Assembly (NCBI GenBank): GCA_015231885.1
Contig: JADGAT010000050.1
Coordinates: 1-36,637 of the forward strand
Source of the DNA: SAR324 cluster bacterium
GTDB lineage: Bacteria; SAR324; NAC60-12
Direction: 5' to 3'
Length of the DNA stretch: 36,637 bases
Part shown: positions 8,912-16,518 of the stretch, in pieces
How the letters are laid out: every line of letters begins with the position of its first letter
Numbering within the stretch: position 1 is the first letter of the stretch
Notes under the pieces: generated by a model
Seen by the model: only the letters and a program-made list of their open reading frames with translations
Database searches by the model: none
What the model was told of the DNA's origin: nothing
Position numbers and translations under genes: made by a program

Positions 8912-8945
8912 TAACTGAATCAGTTATTGTCTAATTATGCATAAT
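8912..8945. promoter_or_regulatory. Two adjacent palindromes in the ppa/rsmE divergent region
   Basis: Between ppa and rsmE the sequence is AT-rich and holds a 15-base palindrome at 8912-8926 (TAACTGA-A-TCAGTTA) and a perfect 12-base palindrome at 8934-8945 (ATTATGCATAAT). Dyad symmetry placed between divergent genes fits operator sites for a dimeric regulator. Symmetry is what I see; the regulatory role is inferred and no regulator is identified. Confidence 0.3.
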
Positions 8946-9013
8946 GTTGATAATTTGACAATGATCTCAAGTCAAATGTGATAATCCTTGTCAAAAGCTT
9001 TCTGTTTAAGCGC

Positions 9014-9784
9014 ATGTCTTATTTTTTATATGATGGCTATTTAGAGGTAGGGAAGTCTGCTTGCCTGTCTGGAGAAGAGGCTCAGCATCTTTTGCATGCT
9101 CGACGTGTTAAATCAGGAGAATTTTTCGAGCTTCAGGATCTAGCGAAAAATCATTTTCTGGTCGTTTTAGAAAGGATTTCTCGTCAGAAACTGTTCTTCA
9201 AAGTAGAAAAACAGCTTTCCGTTTTAGAATCGTCACCTCTGCAACTTGAACTCATCGTGGGACTGCCAAAAGAAAAAGCCCTGGACTGGATTATCCAAAA
9301 AGCAACCGAACTGGGAGTCACAGTTTTGTACTTTTTTATGGCACGCTACACTGCGAAAAGCATTCCTGCTTCCAGGCAGGAAAAAGCCTTACTGCGGTGG
9401 CAAAAAATTGCACAGGCCGCCTGCAAACAGTCCGGACGGTCATTACCGCCTGAAATCGTGTTATTCAACAACTTAGGGCAGGCATTGGAGTCGCTTGCGT
9501 CATCCCCTGCGCAATGGGTTCTTACTACAGAACCCGGCTTTTATTCATCCCCTGCTACGCTTATTTCTGAGTTTGCTTCTTCTAAAATCCAGCGTTTTAT
9601 CGTTGGTCCAGAAGGCGGTTTGCATGCTGAAGAATTAGAGTTGGCCTATCAGCATGGCATGCGTTCTATGTCGCTGGGGCCTAGAATTTTAAGAACAGAA
9701 ACGGCGGCCATTGCAATGATCGTTATTTTACAGTTTTTGTTTGGAGATTTGAGTCAAATAAAAAATATTCATTCTAACATATAA
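9014..9784 (+). CDS. rsmE: 16S rRNA (uracil1498-N3)-methyltransferase RsmE
   Basis: SPOUT-class methyltransferase that N3-methylates U1498 of 16S rRNA using S-adenosylmethionine. An N-terminal PUA-like domain (SGEEAQHLLHARRV) is followed by the trefoil-knot domain with KEKALDWIIQKATELGV, the basic IAQAACKQSGR, the SAM-binding IVGPEGGLHAEE and the knot SLGPRILRTETAAIA. The family normally begins only a few residues before the first strand, so I place the start at the ATG at 9014 (256 residues). A GTG at 8978 would add 12 residues; neither has a strong ribosome-binding site. It appears to be a single-gene unit, divergent from ppa. Confidence 0.94.
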   Translation: MSYFLYDGYLEVGKSACLSGEEAQHLLHARRVKSGEFFELQDLAKNHFLVVLERISRQKLFFKVEKQLSVLESSPLQLELIVGLPKEKALDWIIQKATELGVTVLYFFMARYTAKSIPASRQEKALLRWQKIAQAACKQSGRSLPPEIVLFNNLGQALESLASSPAQWVLTTEPGFYSSPATLISEFASSKIQRFIVGPEGGLHAEELELAYQHGMRSMSLGPRILRTETAAIAMIVILQFLFGDLSQIKNIHSNI

Positions 9785-9818
9785 TCTAAATAAATAATAT
9801 ATAGACATTTGTCTTGAT

Positions 9819-9847
9819 TTGACAGTCAATTCTGATTACTCTTAATT
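9819..9847 (+). promoter_or_regulatory. Candidate sigma-70 type promoter for the flavin reductase-SagB operon
   Basis: TTGACA at 9819-9824 matches the -35 consensus and is followed, 17 bases later, by TTAATT at 9842-9847 as a fair -10 hexamer. It lies about 60 bases before the start at 9907, inside the gap after rsmE. This assumes a consensus-like primary sigma factor. Confidence 0.4.
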
Positions 9848-9906
9848 GAAGCTACGCTCGCATTGTTTTAAAATAAAAATACGAAAAATACAGATATGGA
9901 GCTGAT

Positions 9907-10410
9907 ATGGATGCAGAAATGAAAAAAACCGCCTTGAGGATGGTTCCTTATGGTTTATACATTCTTACCGCTGAGGATAAACAAGGTCGAATGGCAGCTT
10001 CGGCAGTCAGCTGGGTAACCCAGTCTTCTTTTGACCCTCCCCAGATAGCAATTGCAATCAAAGAAAATTCTTTGACTCACAATATTGTCAAAGACTCTAA
10101 TGCTTTTGTGCTGAATATGCTCCGCAAAGATCAGGCTTCCATCGCTCCTACTTTTTACAAGACTCTTGAACCAGAAGGCAATACAATCGGAGGAGAACCT
10201 TTCTTCAAAGGTAAAACCGGTTCTCCAATCTTTCAAAATGCACCCGCATTTATTGAATGCACGGTTGTGGGAAGTCTCGAAAAAGGAGACCATTCTGTTT
10301 TTGTAGCAGAAGTGGTGGATGCCGGAGTGAGGCAGCAGCCAGAAGGACGACCGGATGATTCGATATTGTTGGTCAAGGATTTAGGAGAAAAAACCTTTTA
10401 TTCTGGATAG
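9907..10410 (+). CDS. Flavin reductase-like FMN-binding split-barrel protein
   Basis: A 167-residue protein of the flavin_reduct/HpaC-like family. Members reduce FMN or FAD with NAD(P)H and supply reduced flavin to a partner enzyme, or bind flavin themselves. Supporting segments are MVPYGLYILTA, RMAASAVSWVTQSSFDPP (the conserved flavin-contact region), an NSLTHN loop, FVLNML, and GDHSVFVAEVVDAG near the C-terminus, whose conserved His is typical of the family. GGAG lies about 6 bases before the ATG. The SagB-type gene starts 1 base after this stop, so the two are translationally coupled, which suggests the flavin chemistry is shared. The family call is strong; the partnership is inferred. Confidence 0.87.
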   Translation: MDAEMKKTALRMVPYGLYILTAEDKQGRMAASAVSWVTQSSFDPPQIAIAIKENSLTHNIVKDSNAFVLNMLRKDQASIAPTFYKTLEPEGNTIGGEPFFKGKTGSPIFQNAPAFIECTVVGSLEKGDHSVFVAEVVDAGVRQQPEGRPDDSILLVKDLGEKTFYSG

Positions 10411-10411
10411 T

Positions 10412-12073
10412 ATGAACGAAGCAGAATTGGTTTTTGCCTATCATGAGCGAAGCAAACATGATTATTACCGCTCTGCGCCCTCATTGGGATATTTAGATTG
10501 GGACAATCAACCCGACCCTTTTCGACGTTTCATTAATGCTCCTTTGCATAAACTGACATTACCAGAGGAGCAATCGTCCATCACATACCCTCAACTCTAT
10601 TTTCCTGCTAATGTTCCTTCCCGTGAAGTTTCGTTAGATTCCATCTCAGAACTCTTCTTTTACTCATTGTCCCTTTCTTCATGGAAAGGATATGAAGGGA
10701 CTCGCTGGGCTTTGCGTGTCAATCCTTCCAGCGGCAATCTGCATCCGACAGAAGCGTATTTGGTCATTGGGCCAAATCATGCACATCATTTACTTTCCGG
10801 GACATACCATTATGCTCCCAAAGAACATGCGCTGGAATGCCGCACCGAGTTTTCTCAGGATACCTGGAGTCAATTAGTCATGAAGTTTCCTAAAGGTAGT
10901 TTTTTTGTGGGATTGTCTTCCATTCACTGGCGAGAGGCATGGAAATATGGTGAACGAGCTTTTCGCTATTGCCAGCATGATGTTGGCCATGCACTGGCTG
11001 CTCTTAGGCTCTCTGCCACTATGCTGGGTTGGAACTGTCACAGGCTGGAATGTGTATCTGATCCTGAAATTGCTCAATTGCTGGGATTGAATCGTCATGA
11101 TGAGTTTGTTCAGGAAGAATATGAAAATCCAGATTTGCTGGTAGTGATCACCCCAACCCATCAAAGCATCCAATTAGATCTCAGCTTCTCTACTGAAATG
11201 TTACAAAGCATTGCAGCAGGCACATGGTTTGGGAAAGCAAATCGTTTGAGCGAAGATCACTATCCCTGGGAAGCTATTGAAGCGGTGTCTCAGTCTTGTC
11301 ACAAACAGAGTAATGATGAGAATTTGGACGAAATCTCAAAGTGTTTCAAGAGGCCGTGTGTTGATATCACCTCACCAACAGATAATGACAAGGCAGAAGG
11401 TGTGGCTAAGCATTCAGCGGGGAGCATTATACGACAAAGACGCAGTGCTGTCTCCATGGATGGCAGTACTTCCATATCGAAGCTTCAATTTTATGATATA
11501 TTGAGTCGCCTGGTTCCTTCCATATCACCTTCTCCCTGGGACTGTACTGCTCAGCCTGCTTTTGTTCATCTCGGACTTTTTGTACACCGGGTGGAAAGCG
11601 TCCCCTCTGGCTTGTACATGCTGGTTAGAAATCCTGAAAAAAAATCATTGCTGCAATCCTGCACGCATGCCCATTTTCGGTGGAGCAGACCTGTTGATTG
11701 CCCGGAAGCCCTGCCTCTTTTCTTTCTGGAAGAAGGGGATGTTGAAGGCCTTGCCTCTTCTTTGAGCTGTGGACAGGACATTGCAGGATCGGGTGTGTTC
11801 AGTTGCGGAATGCTGACAGAATTTGAAACACCAATCCACCAATATGGTCCCCACTGGTATCGCCGCCTTTTTTGGGAAACTGGAATGGTTGGGCAGGTGT
11901 TATACCTGGAAGCAGAAGCACAAGGAATCCGGGGTACTGGGATTGGCTGTTTTTTTGATAATCCTGTTCATGAAACCTTTGGATTGAAAGATCGCACCTT
12001 CCAAAGTCTGTATCACTTTACCATCGGAGGACCAGTGGATGATAATCGATTGATGACTCTGCCCGCTTATTAG
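10412..12073 (+). CDS. Tandem SagB/ThcOx-type nitroreductase-family oxidoreductase
   Basis: A 553-residue protein with two nitroreductase-fold halves. The first (about 70-260) has GTRWALRVNPSSGNLHPTEA, the FMN-contacting Arg/Ser-Ser-Gly/Pro-x-Glu block of SagB-type dehydrogenases, and YCQHDVGHALAALRL. The second (about 335-553) starts with IIRQRRSAVSMDG and ends with GTGIGCFFDNP and YHFTIGGP. A low-complexity polar linker (about 292-335) joins them. SagB relatives oxidise azolines in RiPP maturation, but other family members act on quite different substrates. There is no YcaO, precursor peptide or exporter next to it. It is coupled to the flavin-reductase gene before it. The stop overlaps the end of the convergent 55-aa gene by a few bases. 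Family is secure; substrate unknown. Confidence 0.85.
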   Translation: MNEAELVFAYHERSKHDYYRSAPSLGYLDWDNQPDPFRRFINAPLHKLTLPEEQSSITYPQLYFPANVPSREVSLDSISELFFYSLSLSSWKGYEGTRWALRVNPSSGNLHPTEAYLVIGPNHAHHLLSGTYHYAPKEHALECRTEFSQDTWSQLVMKFPKGSFFVGLSSIHWREAWKYGERAFRYCQHDVGHALAALRLSATMLGWNCHRLECVSDPEIAQLLGLNRHDEFVQEEYENPDLLVVITPTHQSIQLDLSFSTEMLQSIAAGTWFGKANRLSEDHYPWEAIEAVSQSCHKQSNDENLDEISKCFKRPCVDITSPTDNDKAEGVAKHSAGSIIRQRRSAVSMDGSTSISKLQFYDILSRLVPSISPSPWDCTAQPAFVHLGLFVHRVESVPSGLYMLVRNPEKKSLLQSCTHAHFRWSRPVDCPEALPLFFLEEGDVEGLASSLSCGQDIAGSGVFSCGMLTEFETPIHQYGPHWYRRLFWETGMVGQVLYLEAEAQGIRGTGIGCFFDNPVHETFGLKDRTFQSLYHFTIGGPVDDNRLMTLPAY

Positions 12074-12237
12074 AGATAGCCGCTTGCTTTGGCTTCTATT
12101 TGCAGAGCTTCGAAATCCTGCATCACTTTTATTTTTGCATCATATTCAGAAAGTCCTCTTTGTTCCATCAAATATTGCTGTAAAGCGTATTCCATATAAA
12201 TACGATATTCCTTTTGGTATGAATTTTCCAATTCCAT
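12070..12237 (-). CDS. 55-aa hypothetical protein downstream of bolA
   Basis: A short gene of 55 codons starting MELENSYQKEYRIYMEY and ending KASGYL. AAAGGAGAAAACCC precedes the ATG at 12237, a strong ribosome-binding site that argues for this start and for a real gene. Composition is Glu/Lys/Tyr/Gln-rich and predicted mostly helical (YALQQYLMEQRGLSEYDAKI). I recognise no family. It starts 20 bases after the bolA stop on the same strand, so it is probably co-transcribed with bolA. Its own stop overlaps the end of the convergent SagB-type gene. Confidence 0.65.
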   Translation of the reverse strand: MELENSYQKEYRIYMEYALQQYLMEQRGLSEYDAKIKVMQDFEALQIEAKASGYL

Positions 12238-12257
12238 GGGTTTTCTCCTTTGGTGTG

Positions 12258-12575
12258 CTAGCGTTTTGTTCCTCCTCCCAAGCAAGGAGGGGACTCGTAG
12301 ACTTTCTGCTCCCCCTTATTCCATTTTGAAGGACAAGAAGTCTGAATTGAAAGAGCATGCACTGGACCAGCCAGCTCTTCTTTCAATACCTGGTGTATTT
12401 GCTGATGCTGTTCCATCAACCTTTTTTTTTCAAATTGTTCGGAGACCACAATAACTTTAAAATGAGATTCTGAACCTGGTGGGACATTATGCTGGCTGCT
12501 TTCATTTTGAACGTTCAGGTATGTGGGGGAAAACGCCGTTTCCAGCTTTGCTTCGATTTGTTTTTGTACTGTCAT
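12258..12575 (-). CDS. bolA: BolA-family protein
   Basis: Predicted 105-residue BolA-like protein; the family partners monothiol glutaredoxins in iron-sulphur cluster trafficking and can affect morphology and stress response. The core is VQKQIEAKLETAF, the loop NVPPGSESHFKVIVVS, the helix FEKKRLMEQHQQIHQVLKEEL and the very characteristic AGPVHALSIQT followed by PSKW. The start at 12575 is chosen because GAGAGG sits just before it and the family begins a few residues ahead of this helix; an ATG at 12611 would add 12 residues. About 20 residues follow the usual PSKW end, so the tail is an extension. No glutaredoxin gene is nearby; the next gene is the 55-aa unknown. Confidence 0.9.
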   Translation of the reverse strand: MTVQKQIEAKLETAFSPTYLNVQNESSQHNVPPGSESHFKVIVVSEQFEKKRLMEQHQQIHQVLKEELAGPVHALSIQTSCPSKWNKGEQKVYESPPCLGGGTKR

Positions 12576-12670
12576 TTTTCCTCTCATCGTTGTGCCAATT
12601 GCTACTTTCAAATCTTATTTTAAAGAAAAAAATCTTAAATACAATATGAATCTGGAGTTGAAAACGATGT

Positions 12671-12737
12671 CATTCCGGGCTCGACCCGGAATCCAAAAGA
12701 ATTCCCATAGTTTTCTGGATGCCGGATCAAGTCCGGA
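12671..12737. repeat. Double-hairpin palindromic intergenic repeat (MITE/REP-like)
   Basis: In the 406-base gap between bolA and the PEBP gene there are two related palindromes. Arm TTCCGGG (12673-12679) pairs with CCCGGAA (12685-12691) around a 5-base loop. CCGGA (12722-12726) pairs with TCCGG (12732-12736). The wording, CATTCCGGGCTCGACCCGG and GCCGGATCAAGTCCGG, resembles the widespread class of short palindromic dispersed elements found between genes in many proteobacteria. I see no second intact copy in this window. The rest of the gap is AT-rich, with a weak 7-base inverted repeat at 12801-12826 and no other gene. Confidence 0.6.
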
Positions 12738-12981
12738 AGAATAAATCATTTTTGTAAAGTATTGTTTTTATAAGATAAATTTTAACTTCGGATTCTCATA
12801 ATACAATCTTATTGTTTGTATTGTATCAGTTTAAGTTCAAAAGCACGCAATGTGAAAAACAATAATATTGCAATAAAATGATCTTGGATCGGATTTATGT
12901 TGAACGAGCACTTTGGTTTTCGTATATTGTCATTGTCCACAGCAATTTAATAACCACCTTTCATCGAATAAGGAGAATATC

Positions 12982-13611
12982 ATGACAATGACAATTGAAA
13001 TTTCAGCATTTGCCAATGGTGCAACCATTCCAGGAGAGAATGCCTTCTGCGTCCCTGCCGATGAAGGGCATGTTGCCATGGCGCCAAACCGTAATCCAGC
13101 TGTACGTTGGTCTAATGCTCCCGCAGGCACTAAATCTTTTGCACTCATTGTGTGCGACCCCGATGTTCCTTCTGTTGGAGATGATGTCAATCAAGAAGGC
13201 AAAACGGTTTCTCGTGATTTGCCTCGTGTCGATTTTTATCACTGGGTGCTGGTGGACATCTCAGCATCTTGCAATGAAATTCCAGAAGGGGCTGATTCTG
13301 ATGGAATCACGGCTCGTGGTAAAGATGTAGGGAAAACAGAGTATGGAGTACGCGGCATCAATGACTACACAGGCTGGTTTCAAGGGGACCCCGACATGGG
13401 TGGCGATTATGGTGGTTATGATGGTCCATGCCCTCCATGGAATGATGAACTGCTGCATCATTATCACTTCAAAGTGTATGCTCTGGATGTCGAAACATTA
13501 GGCCTTTCTGGGAGTTTTGGTGGCGCTGCAGCCGTCAAGGCAATGGAAGGGCATGTTCTGGCAGACGCCGAATGGATAGGGACTTATACGCTCAATCCTG
13601 ATGTTAAGTGA
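12982..13611 (+). CDS. YbhB/YbcL-like phosphatidylethanolamine-binding (PEBP/RKIP) family protein
   Basis: A 209-residue protein of the PEBP family. Bacterial members are small ligand-binding proteins whose physiological role is mostly undefined. Hallmarks are NPAVRWSNAPAGTKSFALIV, the CDPDVPS ligand-pocket loop, FYHWVLVDIS, YGGYDGPCPPWNDE (the conserved GPxPP/H pocket region) and HYHFKVYALD. Start at 12982 because AAGGAG lies about 8 bases before it and the upstream frame from 12913 has no such site. Followed after 107 bases, containing a hairpin, by the HIT gene. No signal peptide is visible, so it is probably cytoplasmic. Confidence 0.9.
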   Translation: MTMTIEISAFANGATIPGENAFCVPADEGHVAMAPNRNPAVRWSNAPAGTKSFALIVCDPDVPSVGDDVNQEGKTVSRDLPRVDFYHWVLVDISASCNEIPEGADSDGITARGKDVGKTEYGVRGINDYTGWFQGDPDMGGDYGGYDGPCPPWNDELLHHYHFKVYALDVETLGLSGSFGGAAAVKAMEGHVLADAEWIGTYTLNPDVK

Positions 13612-13657
13612 TATCAGGAATGTTGTTTACAACAATCATAGATAGTAAAAAACTTTT

Positions 13658-13693
13658 CAGCTGTCAGCCTTTGTTTCAGAAGACTGGCAGCTG
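13658..13693. other. Stem-loop between the PEBP and HIT genes
   Basis: CAGCTGTCAG (13658-13667) pairs with CTGGCAGCTG (13684-13693) with one G-U pair and a 16-base loop. A smaller perfect hairpin (TGTTGT/ACAACA, 13621-13634) precedes it. There is no T-run on the plus side, so it is not a classical terminator for the upstream gene; a T-rich run follows on the minus side, where no gene would use it. It may be a transcript-stabilising or processing hairpin. Confidence 0.4.
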
Positions 13694-13718
13694 GACGCAT
13701 AAATAAAGGAGAAAAAAG

Positions 13719-14126
13719 ATGACATCCATTTTCACAAAGATCATACAAAACAAAATTCCTTGTGAAAAAATTTATGAAACGGAGAGTGAAATTGCTTTTT
13801 TGGATATATCCCCATGGTCTTACGGTCATACCCTGATCGTTCCCAAACACGAAGTGGCCAAACTGGAAGACCTCTCGCCAGGAGACGCCTCAGCCTTGAT
13901 GGCAACTTTGCAGACAGTAGCAACGGCAATCAGCAAAACCTATGATGGCGCGGACTATAAAATATTGCTCAATAACGGAGAAAATGCGGGACAAGAAGTG
14001 CCTCATGTTCATTTTCACATCATACCATGCCCCACAGGCTTTCGATTTAACTCTCGTACTCGCTACAGTTATGCAGAAGGAGGGATGGCACAAACAGGTG
14101 AAAAAATCAGAGCATTTTTGAAATAA
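13719..14126 (+). CDS. HIT-family nucleotide-binding hydrolase
   Basis: A 135-residue histidine-triad protein; family members (Hint/HinT-like) hydrolyse AMP-lysine, AMP-phosphoramidates or dinucleoside polyphosphates. The active-site motif HVHFHIIP (His96, His98, His100) follows GENAGQEVP. The N-terminal IFTKIIQNKIPCEKIYE and the GHTLIVPKHE loop are also typical. AAAGGAG lies about 8 bases before the ATG. Only 2 bases separate its stop from the TPR membrane-protein gene, so the two are probably co-transcribed; no functional link is known. Confidence 0.94.
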   Translation: MTSIFTKIIQNKIPCEKIYETESEIAFLDISPWSYGHTLIVPKHEVAKLEDLSPGDASALMATLQTVATAISKTYDGADYKILLNNGENAGQEVPHVHFHIIPCPTGFRFNSRTRYSYAEGGMAQTGEKIRAFLK

Positions 14127-14128
14127 TA

Positions 14129-15961
14129 ATGCCAAAGCCCAAGAAAAAAAAACACCAGCCTGAACTGAATTCTGTAAGTTCAATCAGAGTCACTATTGCT
14201 GGAGTGGGTGCTCTCATTCTGTTCACGTTGGTCGCTTATTATCCAGCAATCGAGGCCGGCTTCATCATTGATGATGATAAATTTTTCCTGACAGACCAAG
14301 TTCTCAAAGTTCCGGAAGGCCTTTGGGAAATTTGGTTTGCTCCTTCAAAAAATAATGGGGTGTGGCCTTACATTCCCATCACACGAAGCACCTTTTGGCT
14401 GGAGTATCAGCTATTTGGCCAGATTCCTCAGATTAGTCATTCTATTAACATTATCCTGCATCTGATCAGTGCCCTTTTGCTTTGGCTGGGGTTGAAGTAC
14501 TGCAAGGTTCGTGGTGCCTGGCTCATAGGAGTGCTGTTTGCGCTTCACCCGGTCTATGTTCAATCGGTGGCTTGGATTACAGAAAGGAAAAATGTAGTTT
14601 CTGCCATTTTTTATCTTTTATCCTTCTGGAGTTTTTTTTATTTTGATCAGAAGAAATGCTGGCGCTGGTACGGGGTCGCTTTATTTTTGTTTGTCTGTGC
14701 TGTATTGAGCAAAACATCTACGATCATGCTGCCTCTTCTTTTGATTTTCTGTCGTTTGTGGTTGGGCTTCACCTGGAAAAAAGCAGATATGCTATCCTTA
14801 TTGCCCTTTTTTCTTGTTGCCGTGGCAATGGGATATTTTCGGATACAGTTTGAACTCCTCTTTTTTGGAGCATCTGATTCTCAATTTTCTCTAAGCTTTC
14901 TGGAGCGTTTGATCATTGCGGGGCATATTCCATTTTTTTACGTGAGCAAGCTGCTCTTTCCCTATCCTCTTATTTTTACTTATTCCAAATGGAATATTGA
15001 TCCCGCTCAACTGGCGATGTACATGCCTCTGATGAGCCTGCTAATAACGGCAATGATATTATTTTGGAAGTATCAGGACGGTTGGGGAAAATCTCTTTTT
15101 CTGGGATTGGGAGGGTTTTTGGTGAGTTTGTTTCCTGTCTTGGGATTTTTCAATAATGCCTGGACGCAATTTTCTTTTGTCGCAGACCATTGGGTGCATT
15201 TGCCAAGTATTCCCCTTCTCATTCTTTTGGTTCAGTGCCTCTTGTTGTTGTTGAAGGCAATTGAGCAAAGGGAGAAGGCTCTTGCTCTATATGTCAATAC
15301 GGGACTTTGGGGTGTGATTTTTCTCATGTTGGGCGTCTTGACCTGGCAACAAACAGGGTTGTATCAAAATCATAAAACTTTGTGGCAAGGGACCCTCGAA
15401 CACAATCCTGATGCCTGGATTGCTTATCAGGAGCTGGGGCGGGAAGCATTAGAGGAAGAAAAGTACCAACAGGCTCTTCATTTGTTTGATAAAACCCTGA
15501 CTTACAAGCAAAATCATATTCACACCTATAACAATCGGGGAGTGACTTATGTCCATCTGGATCAATACCAGCGGGCCATTGACGATTTTACAAAAGCTCT
15601 GCAGATCAACTCGGAGTTTGATGAAGCTTACCATAACCGAGGCTTTGTCTATGCTCATCTAAACAAGTATGAACAAGCGATGGATGATTATAACAATGCG
15701 TTACGGTACAACAAAAACTATGTTGCGGCTTATTACAATCGCGGAAACCTCTATGGCATTTTAAAACAACCTGAAAAGGCCATTGAAAATTATGATGCCG
15801 CTTTGCAAATCAACCCAGACTATGCGCAGGCTTATCAAAATCGAGGGCTGTTGTATATGCGAATCGGCCAGCAGAAGCAGGCTTGTATGGATTGGGAAAA
15901 GGCGTGTCAGTTAGGAATTTGTCAATATTACCATCTTGCTCAAAAAAGAAAAAGTTGTTGA
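14129..15961 (+). CDS. TMTC-like multi-pass membrane protein with C-terminal TPR repeats
   Basis: A 610-residue membrane protein. After a Lys-rich N-terminus it has about 10-11 hydrophobic segments (from about residue 20 to about 410). An acidic first loop (IIDDDKFFL, 46-54) and the ALHPVYVQSVAWITERKN block are characteristic of the bacterial TMTC/O-mannosyltransferase-like GT-C group. Residues about 425-600 form five tetratricopeptide repeats with the usual Asn-Arg-Gly and Ala-Ile-x-Asp/Asn-Tyr spacing. GT-C enzymes use polyprenyl-linked sugars to glycosylate proteins or lipids; the acceptor here is unknown. The start is the first ATG after the HIT stop. No other glycosyltransferase genes are next to it. 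Confidence 0.82.
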   Translation: MPKPKKKKHQPELNSVSSIRVTIAGVGALILFTLVAYYPAIEAGFIIDDDKFFLTDQVLKVPEGLWEIWFAPSKNNGVWPYIPITRSTFWLEYQLFGQIPQISHSINIILHLISALLLWLGLKYCKVRGAWLIGVLFALHPVYVQSVAWITERKNVVSAIFYLLSFWSFFYFDQKKCWRWYGVALFLFVCAVLSKTSTIMLPLLLIFCRLWLGFTWKKADMLSLLPFFLVAVAMGYFRIQFELLFFGASDSQFSLSFLERLIIAGHIPFFYVSKLLFPYPLIFTYSKWNIDPAQLAMYMPLMSLLITAMILFWKYQDGWGKSLFLGLGGFLVSLFPVLGFFNNAWTQFSFVADHWVHLPSIPLLILLVQCLLLLLKAIEQREKALALYVNTGLWGVIFLMLGVLTWQQTGLYQNHKTLWQGTLEHNPDAWIAYQELGREALEEEKYQQALHLFDKTLTYKQNHIHTYNNRGVTYVHLDQYQRAIDDFTKALQINSEFDEAYHNRGFVYAHLNKYEQAMDDYNNALRYNKNYVAAYYNRGNLYGILKQPEKAIENYDAALQINPDYAQAYQNRGLLYMRIGQQKQACMDWEKACQLGICQYYHLAQKRKSC

Positions 15962-16029
15962 TCCTTTGAATTGTAAGGGGTTGGGCGGTTTTTTTAAAAA
16001 AATAAAAGAAAGGGTTGAAATTTATATGA

Positions 16030-16079
16030 TGAATTGCTAGGTTGTTTTCTCGCACAGCGGGGATGAAGCTATCAATTCA
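16030..16079 (+). other. Candidate structured leader RNA upstream of the 80-aa gene
   Basis: TGAATTGCTAG (16030-16040) can pair with CTATCAATTCA (16069-16079) with one mismatch. Inside the loop a second hairpin of 7 pairs (16047-16053 with 16057-16063, two G-U pairs) closes a 3-base loop. It lies about 90 bases before the start at 16169 and could be part of its 5' leader. It does not match a riboswitch class I recognise; the pairing was found by eye. Confidence 0.35.
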
Positions 16080-16168
16080 GAGAAGAGGGTCTGCAAAGGA
16101 ATGTTGCCGATTCGTGATTCTTGTTATTGATAGTGACAGCAAACATTAATATTTTTCAAGGAGGAAAA

Positions 16169-16411
16169 ATGCAACAGCTTACCATAGGAAACCATACCCT
16201 TGACCTGAATTTGATCAGTTATGTGGATTTAAACTATAAGGTTCAAGGAGGATCCAGCCGAGTTGCCCTGGGATTAGCCCGGGACCAAAACAGCCGAAGA
16301 CACGGTGAGTTGGACCGTTTGTTTTTTGGAGATGACGAAGCTGACCAGCTGAGAAGCTATTTCAAAAATCCAGAAAACCAACAAAATCACTTCATTGTTT
16401 TTCCCACATAG
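16169..16411 (+). CDS. 80-aa hypothetical protein
   Basis: A small protein starting MQQLTIGNHTLDLNLISY and ending HFIVFPT. Start at 16169 because AAGGAGG lies 5 bases before it, one of the best ribosome-binding sites in the window; the longer frame from 16121 has none. Alternating hydrophobic residues in the first half, then a helix (DDEADQLRSYFKNPE), suggest a compact beta-then-alpha fold, loosely like short bacterial proteins that bind through a beta-sheet and one helix. No family is recognised. It is flanked by a candidate leader structure upstream and a perfect hairpin downstream, so it looks like its own transcription unit. Confidence 0.7.
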   Translation: MQQLTIGNHTLDLNLISYVDLNYKVQGGSSRVALGLARDQNSRRHGELDRLFFGDDEADQLRSYFKNPENQQNHFIVFPT

Positions 16412-16427
16412 TTCATACTTTCTTGTG

Positions 16428-16463
16428 GTCTCATTTGCCGTTTCAGGTGCAGGCAAATGAGAC
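16428..16463. other. Perfect 12-bp hairpin after the 80-aa gene
   Basis: GTCTCATTTGCC (16428-16439) and GGCAAATGAGAC (16452-16463) are exact reverse complements around a 12-base loop, starting 17 bases after the stop of the 80-aa gene. Position suggests a terminator or mRNA 3'-end stabiliser. No T-run follows, so it is not a standard intrinsic terminator. Confidence 0.5.
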
Positions 16464-16518
16464 ACGTTCCTTACGATTTTCTCATCGTCGATAGTTCCTC
16501 TCATGGAGCAAAGTCCTT

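Noticed and set aside
9907..12237. RiPP biosynthetic cluster with the 55-aa gene as precursor peptide
   Set aside because: No YcaO, protease or exporter; the 55-aa gene is on the opposite strand behind bolA and lacks a Cys/Ser/Thr-rich core.
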